The position numbers and the translations under genes are program-made. Shown piece after piece: positions 34,901 to 46,525 of a DNA stretch of 64,000 nucleotides (position 1 is the stretch's first letter; each line of letters opens with the position of its first letter). Origin of the DNA: Eucalyptus grandis (Eukaryota > Streptophyta > Magnoliopsida > Myrtales > Myrtaceae); the NCBI RefSeq assembly GCF_016545825.1, contig NC_052622.1:44105263-44169262 (forward strand), in the 5' to 3' direction. The notes under the pieces are model-generated. The model was not told the DNA's origin. It made no database searches and saw nothing but the letters and a program-made list of their open reading frames with translations.

Positions 34901-37477
34901 CATACAACTTTTTCAGGTCTTCTGAAAGCTTATAATATATTTGTTTCCATTGAAAGATTAAAGGTAAGTTTTGCTTTTTCCTAAGCAAAAGCAAACACTT
35001 AGTTTTTATAAAGTTCACCTCTATTGAACGATTTCAGCAAGAATTAAATATATAATGCAATTTATTAATAGTTCAGCAAACTAGTAATGGTCACACTAAG
35101 TTAGCAATACCTTGCCACAGCTTTTACACGGAGCATCACATTGGATCCATGTTAAATCGCTCCCAGTATCCATATCAAGAAAATACCGTTTTGGAGGAGT
35201 CCCAACCAGGATGGAAGTAAAATACAATCTGCTCAACAACCAGTAATATCAATTTACGACTTTCTCTATCCATTTTAAAGACAAAGGAAAGCTCATAATT
35301 GTGAGCCTTCTGCACTCACAGCTTGTCAAGTAAGAAGGATTTGAGAAACATGCAAGTCAAGAGTACAACGAAAATGAAAATATAAACGATAAGCATATTT
35401 TGCCGGATCATCCACCACAAAACAGAAAGAATGTTTTGACATTGTCTTGATAAACCAACATGGCCTCTTCAAATTGCAAGTGCAATACATCATGCAGAAT
35501 GCTAGAGAAATTAGTGCTCCAAACACGCCCAGAAAAATGCCAATTACTGGGACGATCATCGGCTAATTGATTACTCTTACAGAGTCAATTTAAGCATTAA
35601 AGATTCAACAACTAAGAAATACATCTTTGGCAATAACAATATCACGTGATCAATGGAGGCCTTTAGTAGTAGTAGTAGCAAAATTCAAAGCTGACGCTAT
35701 TAATGACAGCGAAGCACATAGATATTTGCTTGCTAATGATGTATCCAAGAAGAATATTACAGTTGGTAAATCTTCTGTTATCTATAATATCACATTAAGC
35801 AAGATATATAAAAATGCGATGTTGGTGATCTTTAGTTGTTTGCCTTCTGTTGAAAAAGATTGTCAATGACACTTCTCGGAACCAGTTACTGCATAACATT
35901 TTCCTTGGAGAAAAAGGTTTTATACTTCTATAAGATCACATCTAAGTGAAAATCCAAAACTATTAAGTGGAGCAATATATTTACAGCACTAATCCCACCC
36001 AACTGAAAACAGAAGTAACACAAGGGAAGCTATTATTAGAAATTCTTGCTTTGATACGATGAAGAGATAAAATCATCTTATGCCCTGAGAGAAGTTTCTC
36101 TTAAGAAGACATGAGTCTTTATGTTTGATAATTCGCATTATGGACAAGCTAAAAAGGTTATAAGCTAGACATATATACACAAGCTTCTCAGATGTGTCAA
36201 AGTAGAAGCTTGTATTCAGGTTTCGGCCCTGCCATATTTCGCTTCATGAAGGCATTAACTGTTCAGTGAGATTCGCCGGAATAACTTAAGAGCACAAAGC
36301 CAAAGAAAACTGTGTCCAGTCCAACATAAGGAACAAGTAAAACGATGTTATGGTGTTGCCGGAGCAGGGATATAGGTCCATTCTTTCAAAACAGTTGCTT
36401 TAATACAACTTTACTAGATCAATTTGCTATCAAATTCTCAAGAAATGTTTCCAGACTCGGATTTTTGCTTCAAGAAATCCTTGGACTACCTTGCATCCCA
36501 TGTAGCAAGGCTGTATACCAATTTCATAGTTGCATGTTTCATGCCACATGATCTACACGATAAAAATTACTATGTATATAAGCTAAAAGCAGCACGAAAG
36601 TTTGAGGCGCCTCCTAGAAGTTGAGCCTGAGCTAGTAGAAATGTGAAAAGTTCCCTTCCCTCTTCATTTACAAAAGAAGGACTAAAAAGTAGCTCCTCTC
36701 CACTCGCCCCATCACAGCTCCTATAGTCAGAATTTGCCAACAACTCCAAAGCAGATACCTTATACCTCCTTCGCTCAGCGGTAAAAGCTTAAACTTCGAA
36801 CCCGCAAATATAGGAAGAAGGATTCGACGAAATTCATCCCCATGTAAAGTGTAAGAACTAAAAAGATACAGTAATAAGAGGTGGAAATTCAAGACATACC
36901 CATCTGGATACACATTTCCCGTCACGGGCAAAATAGCAGACGCATCAGTTACGCCCTCAGAACGGACGAAATTAGGCATCCTCTGGTCTCTCCTCGTACC
37001 TCCATGAATTGAAGCCACGAGTCTCTCCTCATCGGGACCGACGAACCTCCCTAACTTGAGCTCCACGTCATCGCTGGACGAGAAACCCGCGCCAGACTTA
37101 GGGAACAGAGGGAAAACGAACGTCTCCCTCTCCCTGTCCTCGCGGGAATCGCGCAGCTCCTGGACGGCCCTCGGGTACAGAGAAGCGAAGAGAAAGGAGG
37201 CGAAAAGGAGGATACCCAGAAACCCCAAGACCGCTCTGGGGCTGCCGAGGAGGAGGCGCCGGAGAGAGAATCGGAGCTCGGGGTTCCGCGGGGGCAGCCA
37301 GAGGGGGAGATCCCGCGGATGGGCCGGGGGGCCGATCGGGTTCTTGAGGCGGGGAGGGCGGGGGCGGTCGTCGGTGAGGGTGAAGGCCGTGATGGTCTTG
37401 CCCAGCGAAGGGTTGTCCGGCGGGGGGAGAGTGATGATGACGACGCCGGTGAGCCGGGGCGAGTGATCGGATTCCAT
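31990..37477 (-). CDS. APCB1: Membrane-anchored aspartyl protease, APCB1 type
   Basis: The gene has nine exons in transcript order: 37477-36900, 35228-35111, 34603-34374, 34288-34049, 33542-33389, 33293-33208, 32495-32381, 32288-32216 and 32102-31990. All introns are GT-AG and the phases close to 568 aa. The N-terminus carries the TGVVIITLPPPDNPSLGKTI block and a single hydrophobic anchor (AVLGFLGILLFASFLFASLY, about residues 83-102), so a type II membrane topology is likely. The catalytic motifs are DTGSDLTW (exon 2) and FDTGSSYTYF (exon 5). Cys-rich segments follow the first motif. The layout and the VYPDGLYFTSILVG junction match Arabidopsis APCB1, reported to cleave the co-chaperone BAG6 in defence. 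The function here is inferred from that homology. The 5' UTR is GA-rich. Confidence 0.9.
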
Positions 37478-39095
37478 GGCGGTCGACAGAGAGCAAGAGA
37501 GAGAGAGAGAGCTCGGGGGTTTAAGGATAGAGAGAGAAGGAGGTGAAGAAGACAGGAACGCTGTTGGGAGTCATTGTTTTTCTCCCTGGACAGGGCACTG
37601 TTCATGCTCCCGATTCAAACGGACGGTCTCCTTCTGCTTTCCAAGTCAATGGGTGGGATGTCGTTTCCGCGGGACGAGTTACGAAGCGCGAAGAAAAGAG
37701 AGAAAAAAGAGAGGGGAAAAGGCGTGGATATTTCCGATTGGGAGCGTGGGGACTGGAGTCCGGGAGGCGCCAATGCGATGTCGCCTTCTGCGCCATGGCC
37801 ATGGCGTCGACAGACCTCTGACCTTCCGACAGAAGGAAGGCACAGGGGGCCGTTGATTCGTGTGGGCTCCACGTTCATCCCCGACGGTCGAGATCGGCTG
37901 AACTCGTGTGCGACGACCTGGTCCTTCGAGTGTGGCTCCCGATGGATGGAATGGAAACGCGTTTGGCCATATTCGTCCCTTTCGATTGTAAATTACTGGT
38001 GCTCGACCGCGCCCGCCTCTTCTTTTCTTTTCCTTTTTTCCTTTTTTTTTTGCTATATTCATTCATCGCATTTATTCGGAAAAGTAATTAATTTTGTATT
38101 TCGCACTTTACAACATTTTTTTTCTTTTCTTTTCGGCAGTATTCAAGAGATGAATTAATTTGAAAAATTCACGGTTTGAGGTAAACGTTCGGTTTGGGTG
38201 GGAATAGTTATCCTTATCTTGAACAGATTTTTGCTCAACATAAGATAATTCCCAAGATGTGGGCTAATTCACATCTCAGCCCTTCAAATCTTATTCTTCT
38301 TTAAACTATATTTCGCATTTTGTGCTGTACAGGTAAACTTGGGAAATGAGACGGAAGTGATTGATGCTCCACTGCATAACTCATCCATGAATATGACTTA
38401 CCGCTCCTATTTTATTCTTATTACAGGACCAACTCCTTAAAAAAAGTACCAAATTTAACTAGAAAGTTTTAATTTTGGCCATGGTCTTTTTTAATATCAT
38501 TAAAAGAGCACAAACTTTAACATGGTCTCAATTTTGGTTCTTCCTCATAAAAAAAAAAAATCAATTTTAACTTGTGTCGCAATTTGAACCCAAATTCTCT
38601 TCTAATAGGTAAAAAAAGCACAAACTTTTAGTTAATATTTAAATCTAGTTCTCGTCAAGTCTTCTTTGAGTACACATGAAATGACATGTCAAATTTTTAA
38701 GAGCATGATTGGATAGAAATTTGAAGGGAGTCAAATTATGGTACCGGGTAAAAATTGATAATTTTTTTATTTTATAAAACAACAAAAGAATTAGATGATA
38801 ATTGAAATTTGACTTAAAGTTAAAGCTTTTAAAGGGATCTAGGTCTCTTATTTGAATTGAAGTACAGCCTCTACTAGGTCGTAGAGGTGAACTCAATTTT
38901 AAGAACTTCAATTTCAAGATAAACTACAAAGGAAGATAAACTACAAAGGAAAATAATTCAGTTTATCTGTGAAATTTTTTAGAGAGAGATTTTTTTTTTT
39001 TTTGGGTCAGTTCTACTCTATTCCTATTCTACACTCACAGAGAGAGATTTCAATTAAGAAGTCGATTAATTAGCATGCACTTGAAGCCGACTATT
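37478..39095. other. Upstream region of the protease gene, no further gene seen
   Basis: The first ~650 bases are GC-rich and open in several frames on both strands, but none gives a recognisable protein; they are best read as promoter and 5' UTR sequence. From 38.0 kb the sequence is AT-rich. A micro-insertion at 38981-39050 is listed separately. Confidence 0.55.
38981..39050 (-). repeat. Micro-insertion with 12-bp TSD, same source as 2.4 kb copy
   Basis: AGAGAGAGATTT stands at 38981-38992 and 39039-39050. Between them lies a T run and then about 35 bases starting GGGTCAGTTCTACTCTATTC. The insert is homologous to the one at 2405-2468 and ends at almost the same place. Confidence 0.72.
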
Positions 39096-39400
39096 TAAAT
39101 CGCTCGGCTGGCGAGAGCTCCTCGGCAAATGCCCAGTTGAAACGATGCTCCAATTAGGCCGAAAAGGGCCGTCTACTGATGAGGCCCAAGTTAATCCTCT
39201 CCGGCCCGACCGAAATGGGGGCTTGAACTCTTATTAGCCCTTGAGATCCACATTGTTACCCACAAATCTCTTTGGGGAAAAATCCCTCCGCATCGTGGGC
39301 CCAGGCATTGGCGATCTCTCTTGGGAGCCCAAGCGTCGACGAACACCGCCGACTTCTTTGAGGTGCAATAGCCGTCAATCTTGAGGTGTTATCCTATTGA
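39096..39400 (-). pseudogene. P450 fragment, heme region and upstream, heavily mutated
   Basis: The sequence aligns by eye with the last part of exon 2 of the P450 gene at 48.1-50.3 kb. Matching pieces are CTCGGCTGGCGAG, ATGCCCAGTTGAAACGATG (the CFDWEL region), GGCCCGACCGAAATGGG (the FGSGR region) and CAGGCATTGGCGATCTCTCT (the NAWALGRD region). Stops and indels are frequent. It is an older, isolated copy about 9 kb from the main P450 block, and the rest of the gene is absent. Confidence 0.75.
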
Positions 39401-39504
39401 TGGGAGCATGAACTATATTCCAATGCTCCGACACCTTTACTGATGGCTTGACTAAGTGCTTTCGATCTTTGAACCCATCCCTAACACTACCTACCATTGA
39501 CAGG

Positions 39505-39675
39505 ATCAAAGCACAGTGTGATTTCGTCGAATGGAGAGTAAAAGTAGCTTGAGGACTTGGGGAAAAATCTACAAAATATCATAGTTATCATAATATAACA
39601 ACTAATGTTAAGTATACTAAGATTATACTATATAGTCAATATGCATCTGAATGTAGATAAATGTTTAAAGAAGTG
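39505..39675. repeat. Dispersed repeat, copy without MITE
   Basis: CACAGTGTGAT, GAGAGTAAAAGTAGCTTGA, AATGTTAAGTATACTAAGAT and TTTAAAGAAGTGGG occur here in the same order as in 46085-46525. The similarity stops abruptly where the GC-core element begins (about 39676). Confidence 0.7.
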
Positions 39676-40103
39676 GGCAAGGGCTAGGTGAGGTCGAGAT
39701 TGAGCTCACCCAATCACCGACGAGGCTCAACCTCGTCAGGCCACTAAGAGGTTAGCCTTGCCTTGCGGTGACACTTCGGCAAAGCCTTGACTCTTGTCTA
39801 GCCGATCGTGGGCCATGGTCAAGGCCGGGGATTGGCTCAAGGAAGAAGAAGAAAATGAAAAGAAGAAAAGAAAAGAGAAAAAATAAAAGGAAAAATGTAA
39901 TAAAATTATTTATAAAATTAAAAAAATTGTAAGTCACAAAAGAATTTGAAGGTCATGGTAAACACTTTAATTATGGGAATAGAAATTTTAGACAGTTATC
40001 AAATGCTTTCAAATATTCAAAAACTTATTCAGGAAACAAAATAAGAAGAAAACCATTTTTGAACAGAAATGTTATCAGAAATAAAATGGTTACCAAACAC
40101 ATC
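39676..40103. mobile_element. GC-core Tourist-like element, copy 3, left end lost
   Basis: The GC-rich core (39676-39840) has GAGGTCGAG, CGAGGCTCAACCTCGTC and ATGGTCAAGGCCGGGGATTG, the last close to ATGGCCAAGGCCGGCGACCG in the element at 4632-5503. An AGAAG-rich arm follows. The right end reads TTACCAAACACATC, the inverse of a GATGTGTTTGGTAA terminus. The left arm is missing. Confidence 0.6.
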
Positions 40104-41964
40104 ATAGATTTCCACAAAGGCAAGACTTCCCTATTGCTTTGGCAATATTTTGTTTGTGATACTTCATTCTATTATCTAATCCTCATGAACCAATACTTTT
40201 ATTTTTATAGTCATATAGGCGAATATATCTTTCAAGAATGTTAGGACTTGCCTTTATTTTTGTTGACTGAACCGATGAGAAGCTTTCATTTTTATTGTTG
40301 CTTTCATTTTCATTTTGCTTAACTAAAAAAGAATATAAATAAATAAAAAGAAGAACTTGTTGGAACTTGGAACCGACCTTGGAACCTATGATAGTTTAGG
40401 TTTTAGGTTCTAGGTTCTGACATATGGGTTCAAAGTTTCAAGAGGAACCTATAAAGAATTTAAAGTTGCTCATTCCTAGTTGAGGGGGCTTAAAGAGACA
40501 ATTAGAAGGAAGGGACCCTAATTTATAAGCCTTTGCTATCTAATGAGCACATTGATTAGCCTCCCTTGGACAAAATTCTGTCATTGGAATTATCATTTTT
40601 TAAGAACTTTGATTTCAAGATAAATTACAAGCTATTCATCTTCATGGTCCTTCTAAGCTTTATTGTATATTCTCATTCTAGGCTTGTTCACCTTACCAGA
40701 TCTATCCAATTGTTCACTTGATTTTTATACCTTCAAGCCATCACGAACATCCTTATTCTTGTTGGTCCTTCCGGATGTTTACCTCATCTTAAGATCCTTC
40801 AAACTCGTAGACATCTTCAATGCCCAATACCTTATTTACCTTAGATATCGGCAAAGCAATCTTGATAGTGGTAGAACACTCCTTATATCAAAATCACCTG
40901 GTGCTATTTATGATAACATCTGCATCTTGATTTGTGCATATATCACCTAGTACTACTCAACCAGTACACACATTAGTAGCCTTTTATTGTCTTTGTCATT
41001 TTCAAAACAACATAGAGATTTTCCTAATAATCTTCTCCTTTTTGATAATGACAAAATAATCCTCTGAATATGCATATGTCTTAACACACAACGAAAGATA
41101 TTGAATTTTATATTCATGAAAAGTAAACACATTAGCTTATCTTTGCCAAAAAGAGGAATTCAGTTTAGAAGATAATAAACATACAATGCAATCTCCAAAT
41201 ATCAAGATATTCAATGAATATAAAAAAGGAGATAGCAAGTAGAAACATTATGAGTAAATAATAAGAGTAATCAATAGCTTATACTTCTATGCACACTACT
41301 AAATCACATGAGTGTCAAATCAAAAAGAACGTTCATTATATGAATTCATTATATGAATCAGTACTCCTCCAAACACATACGCATATTCATCAAAGCTCTC
41401 TCCCTTTTTGTCATAATCATAAAGACACAAAGAATGTATATGCAATTTGACTCATTTTAGCATAATCAAACCTCTCCCCATATTCAACATGATCATGCGA
41501 ATAGAAAGATGCACGATGAAATTTGTGTTTGGTGGATCAAACATCATCATATGCATCAACAAATGTATATGTCAAGGAACATAGATGCATACAATTATAG
41601 TAACTCTCTCATTTTAATGAAAAGCATGATATTTCAAAGGAAAATAAATATCTGCTTATTATCGTGAAATCTTGAGACCTAATTTATCCAACTTCACAAA
41701 AAAATCCATATATGCAAGTGGATGCATATGTGTTACTCCTGGTTGTGAATACATTTGGTGTTTATGTGTTACTCCTGCTTGCGAATACATTTGGTGTTCT
41801 TTTTGTGAAATTACGACACTTGTCATTAGATTTCAATAAGTGTTGATAAGTGTTAAGGAACCACGGGTGAAACAAACAAACAAAAAAATTGGTGATTTCA
41901 AAGTATTTCTATTGTTTTCTCGTAAGATTCTTCTTTTGTGATTGATTTTGTTTATGAAGTTACT
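40104..41964. other. AT-rich intergenic stretch, no gene seen
   Basis: There are no recognisable coding frames. The stretch includes a run of near-repeats TAGGTTTTAGGTTCTAGGTTC near 40400 and a dispersed repeat at 41690-41790 listed separately. Confidence 0.6.
41690..41795. repeat. Dispersed repeat with internal 36-bp tandem copy (partner at 51065-51170)
   Basis: TTTATCCAACTTCACA, TGCAAGTGGATGCATATGTG and ATTTGGTGTT are shared in order with 51065-51170. In this copy the stretch starting GTGTTACTCCTGGTTGTGAA is present twice in tandem (about 41731 and 41767). Confidence 0.75.
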
Positions 41965-43770
41965 TATATACGGAATTTTTTTTTTTTGCTCCAAGATGAA
42001 GTATCCTTTTGGAAAAAAAAAAAGCCTCTCAAATGAACTGGATCTGCATTGTATGATTCTTCATCGTTTTATTATATAGTGTTAGAGTCAATTTGGAAAA
42101 AAGGCAGTAAAAGTGAACCCAAACTCAATTTTAATTTCTACGTATAGACCGAATGCAACAATCTTGGTTTAATGGTAAACGATTAATGGTCCGACTCTTA
42201 CCTTTCATGTGCCAGAGGATCTTCTCTTTCATCTAGTTCGAGATAGAAAACATAGTTATAAATTAGTTTTGCCAATTCTTTTGGATAAAATACTCATTAC
42301 TTTAGTAGCTGAAAATTGATGTTCCCGTTGTACCAACACATCCATCGAAGGAATTCGTGCATTGTTACTGACATGTCAACATCTGCAGTCAGCTCTTCCA
42401 CTTCCCTTAAACCTCGTATTCATTCGCGGATCAGAGCTCTGGTTTCATGTGGATCCATTTTACGAAAATGATGAATGCAATCACACCACGACCATCATCG
42501 GTCGTGCGTGAGAAGAAAAATTTGCATGCTAAACATAACACGTAGTTCAAATTTATGCGCATCATTAATGACGAGGGTCTCACAATGTTAATCATATAAA
42601 TGATAATTGAGATGGTATTTATTGTCTACTATGTATGCCGCTTTTGTTGATTTCGCCACCTATGGACTGAATTCGTGGTTGAACGATCCCCTCTTCTCTA
42701 TGTATCTTTCGCTGATGCAGCAACCTCTTACTTACCTCCATTGGTAAACTTAACTCTGTTGCTGTTCATTCGAGGCAAAACAGATTTCGGTCATAACTTG
42801 TTTCGGTGGGTCGTTAAAGAAGGTGTCAACCAGGATATCGATTATTAAGTTGATTCTTCCACTGCCGTTTAAAGTTACCGATTCACTAAAGTAGTTGCCA
42901 ATTTCAACGCAGATCAACAATATATCGATGGGAGGCTGTTCCAAGCAATTTCCTCCAATATTTTTTGATTTCCTAAGATGATTATTTCCTGGTCAAGGCT
43001 GCTCGACGAATTTTGGAGATAAACCAAGAGGCCGAAGATTCAAGATTTAAAGTCTCAATGTCTTCATGGCATTTTAGAGTTTTAATATGTTTTTAAATGC
43101 ATTTTCTATTTACTAGGTTTTTAAATAGCTTTATAGCTAGTTCCCATGTCTCATCAATGTATGTCTATCTCCTATATCTTTGGTTCCTCTATATATCGAG
43201 GAGAGTTCTAAAACTTGAATATTGAGAATACATGAGACTTTCTTGTGTATGAGCGAATATCTTTGGAGAGTGAATAACTTCAATATTGGTTTTTCTTGTC
43301 CCTCAAAGATAGATTCTTCTTTGGTGGTGAACCAAAAAGCTCTTTATCCTTGACTGGTAATTTTCCTTTATATCTTGATGGTGACCTTATTCTATCCCAA
43401 AGCCCTATATCCTTGGTGAATGGCTTGTCTTATAAGTCTTGATGATGAATTCTGTTGATCTCGATCTCCATTTTTAGTTGGTGGTGCACCCTTTAGGTCT
43501 TGGTAGTGTATCCTATCTTGCATTTGTATTTATCCATCGAAGACCATCCCACACACACCAACCCATACACATTACTCAGAAAAATTCCCTATCCTTAAAA
43601 TCACTTCCCACGCATTCATCATTCGCTTGACCCCATCAGAACGTGGGAACAGACAAGTGCTCCTCTCTCCATACGGAAGCCACACAAAATCAAATGGCCC
43701 TAGCCTTGATTAACGAATTATTCCTAATTATTCGCCGAATTGGCTTTTGCTTAATTAAACTGACACCATA
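41965..43770. repeat. Inverted copy of 55950-56700, split by a ~0.9-kb insertion
   Basis: The stretch 41965-42715 matches the reverse complement of about 56060-56700 (CTGCATTGTATGATTC, CATCGAAGGAATTCGTGCAT, AGCTCTTCCACTTCCCTT, ATTGAGATGGTA). The stretch 43640-43770 matches the reverse complement of 55950-56060 (AAGCCACACAAAATCAAATG, TTTTGCTTAATTAA). The intervening 42720-43640 has no partner at 56 kb. It looks like an inserted repeat, with several CTTGATGGTGA/CTTGGTGA words at 43370-43510. The nature of the shared sequence is unknown. Confidence 0.75.
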
Positions 43771-44019
43771 CGTTTTCGTAGCCAACCTTGATCTTTTGCC
43801 CTTCTTCTCTGGCAAATATCAAATCAAGCGCCTACCTTTCTTGTCCCAAAATATTAGATTAGGTGCATTCGGCGACAGGAGCCCAACTCACCTGTTGCAT
43901 TGGCCTCCTCGTTTGATGGTCAAATTATGTTGCTAGCGTTGATGTCAAACCAACGATAAAAGATTGCAAAATGAAAGACACTGAATAATTTGAATAACAC
44001 AAAGAAGACCAAGCCGGGA

Positions 44020-44120
44020 ATTGACCAAGTGGCAAGGGCATTCCCGTGCTTTCGGCTCTGGAACCGATGCTCGCAGCAGGCTCGGTTCCTACCATGGGGG
44101 CTTCATATTTAAGTGGGAGG
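44020..44120 (+). repeat. Possible tRNA-derived SINE head
   Basis: TTGACCAAGTGGCAAGGGCA resembles a tRNA A box and CTCGGTTCCTACC a weak B box, about 65 bases apart. I see no clear tail or TSD, so this is only a possibility. Confidence 0.2.
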
Positions 44121-44399
44121 TCACAGAGAGGGGAAAAAAAGGAATAATAGAAAGGAGGAAGATGATAGGCAATGTTGGAATTCGAGCGCTGGATCTGTGC
44201 TTTGCTACTTTGTTAAATAAACTCAGATTTTCCAAAAAATTGATTAGTTGAAATTGTAATGGGTCGACAATAATAAAAATGTCACGGGGTAATAATCTGA
44301 TGCCGCTTGCAGGAGTAGTGAATATTGAGTCGATTCCAGTGCTTGTTGCAGGATATTAGCCTTATCGGCCACGGGGGACCAAGGGATTTCACAAATCGT

Positions 44400-45600
44400 C
44401 CTCCTTCATTATTGAGGGTACAAATGAATCAAGCCAATCAAGTGGTGGATCTAGTGAGAGATCAAGGGATGATAGAATAGGCTGCTTGCTTAGTCATGCG
44501 GAGGATGGCATTGGATGAAGGTGTCATAAGGCCTGTCTATCACAAATCGTACCTAGATTGGGTTGATAATGTTCCATATCCTGGGGATATAAATTCCCAA
44601 GTTTACTCTCTTTACTAAAGAGGATGATCGGTCTTCGGTGGAACATATTAGCTGATTCACGGCTCAATGCGGTGATGTTAATAATGATGGTAGAATGAAG
44701 TTATGTCTTTTCCCTTGATTATTAACGAATACGGCATTCATTTGGTATAGTGGACTTCCTACAAATTCGGTACGAAATTGGGAAGAAATAGAGAATAAAT
44801 TTCATACCCAATTTTATCGTCCAATCCTTAAAGTGACATTGTTGGATTTGGCAAATATCAAGCAGTATAATAATAAGATAATCGATCAGTTTGTTGCGTG
44901 ATTTAAAAAGAAGAGAAATTGGTGTGTGTTTTCCTTCTGGAAAAAGAAGTTGCCGAAATGGCCAAAAATGGTTTAAAGTTTGCATTAAAGGAGCGTTTGG
45001 CTTGGTAGAAATTCACTTATTCATTCTCACTAACTGTTGATCCAACTCAATACAAGAACCTTTGGTAGGAAAAATATAAGAAACCCTATCAGGATTACAA
45101 GCAAAATGCGGTAATGTATGATCTCGAAAAGGATTCGGAAGACAACAATACTTAGGATGATATTGCGATACCAAAGATGACTCTAGATAAGTCATATGTC
45201 TGCCAAGCTCTAAAGCTCGCTAGAATAAAGGAGTCAGTGACGGTCAGAGCCAAGGACATGCAGAAGTATTCATTTGATGTCACCAAGTTGGATGAGATCT
45301 TTGATCACTTGGTACGCGATGGGGTGATAAGGTTGACAAAGGGTTAGGTCATCCCGAGCAAGGAGGAATTCGCAATAGAAGGTATTGTTGGTGGCACCAC
45401 TCTCGGAGCCACAGTACCAATTATGGCAATGTTTTTAGGAAAGTTGTTCAAGAGGTAATTCGCCAAGGTAAGATTAAATTTGCTGAGGAAGGTGATAGGG
45501 GAATGGAAATTGACTTAGACCCATTCCTTCAAATGACCGAGATGGTATTGGCGACTTTTAGAGGACATGCAAACTGAAGGAGTTTATGCCAAAGGTGCCA
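44400..45600 (+). pseudogene. Ty3-gypsy type gag remnant
   Basis: A frame starting near 44560 reads through a Retrotrans_gag-like domain: DNVPYPGD, then FPLSLTNTAFIWYSGLP, then WEEIENKFHTQFYRP (about 44700-44815), followed by DLANIKQYNNKIIDQF. TGA and TAG codons interrupt it near 44900, 45005 and 45070, and the downstream part contains KYSFDVTKLDEIFDHLVRDG. From about 45390 a CX2H-like Cys/His stretch and FRKVVQEVIRQGKIKF follow in a shifted frame. No protease, reverse transcriptase or integrase follows, and no LTRs were recognised. It is dead, and is known only as a gag fragment. Confidence 0.75.
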
Positions 45601-46084
45601 AAGAGAGATTATGAACTATGACCGGTAGTACCGTCAATCTCCTTGGGGCTATGGTCCTCCCCACAAATTACTTTAATTGCATGCAACGAGTGGTTGAAGA
45701 TAGGAGAAATCCAATTGTTAGGGGGAGGTATTTTAATGAGCATAGCTTCCAGGAATAGATGCTTGAAAGTGTGATGGCACCAAGGAGAAAAGGGGCAAGT
45801 AAAATACCATTCAAGCGGCTTTACCGCAAAACGGCAGTTACCTTTAGAATACTATTATAAGTAGCTAAAAAGGCACCACTATAATGGACCTTTTGCCAAA
45901 ATCGACAAACGATCATTCAATTTCAAGTTTTCTTTTCTTTGTTGTACTTTTACATTCAATCATACCTTTATTTTTCTCTAGTTATTCTTGCACTTTACTT
46001 TTGCCGGTAGTTATCAGTTGCTTTCTTTCCGAAGTAACACAAGACTCATTGAAAATAATAAAATGTGGTAACATCGATGATCAA
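45601..46084. other. No gene seen
   Basis: This is sequence 3' of the gag remnant, with no recognisable domain or repeat partner apart from the segment that begins near 46085. Confidence 0.5.
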
Positions 46085-46525
46085 ATCACAGTGTGACTTA
46101 ACTAAATAGAGTGTAAAAGTAGCTTGACTCACTAAAATAAATAAATGTAATAGTTAATATTACAAAAAAATAAATTGATATATATATATATATATATATA
46201 TGATAAATTTATCTTAAATTATTTTTTTTACCACAAAAAATCTTAAATTAGTATATTTGTGATAAATTTAGCTTTTGTTAGTTTTTGTTAAATTGGATTA
46301 AACGACAAACTAGTAAATGGTAAAATTATCACAAATATTTTAATTTGGGACTTTTTGTAGTAAAAAAAAATTAGTTTTGATAAATTTGTCACAAACATAT
46401 TGGTTTGGGTTTTTTTTTTAAATTTATTTATAATAACCTTAAAATATAACTTACTAACGTTAAGTATATTAAGATTGGAATACAGAGTCAATATGCGTTT
46501 GATTGTAGATGAATATTTAAAGAAG
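46085..46525. repeat. Dispersed repeat, copy interrupted by a MITE (partner at 39505-39675)
   Basis: CACAGTGTGAC, GAGTGTAAAAGTAGCTTGA, AACGTTAAGTATATTAAGAT and TTTAAAGAAGTGGGT are in the same order as at 39505-39675. The two halves are separated here by the element at about 46150-46440. Confidence 0.7.
46150..46440. mobile_element. AT-rich element with long inverted ends, copy 2
   Basis: After a TA microsatellite, the left arm (GATAAATTTATCTTAAATTA, ACCACAAAAAATCTTAAATT) is the inverse of the right arm (TTAATTTGGGACTTTTTGTA, AAATTAGTTTTGATAAATTT). It is the same family as 20999-21530 but shorter. It interrupts a repeat that is uninterrupted at 39.5 kb. Confidence 0.65.

Noticed and set aside
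36768..36804. tRNA-like boxes (TCGCTCAGCGGTAAAAGC and CTTCGAACCCGC) in intron 1 of the protease gene
   Set aside because: The two boxes are only about 22 bases apart, there is no room for an anticodon arm, and the acceptor stem does not pair. At best it is a degraded tRNA-derived scrap.
37056..38158. Many overlapping open frames on both strands around the protease first exon and its upstream region
   Set aside because: They are shadows of a GC-rich exon and of GA/TC-rich leader sequence; only the frame starting at 37477 has conserved content and joins correctly to later exons.
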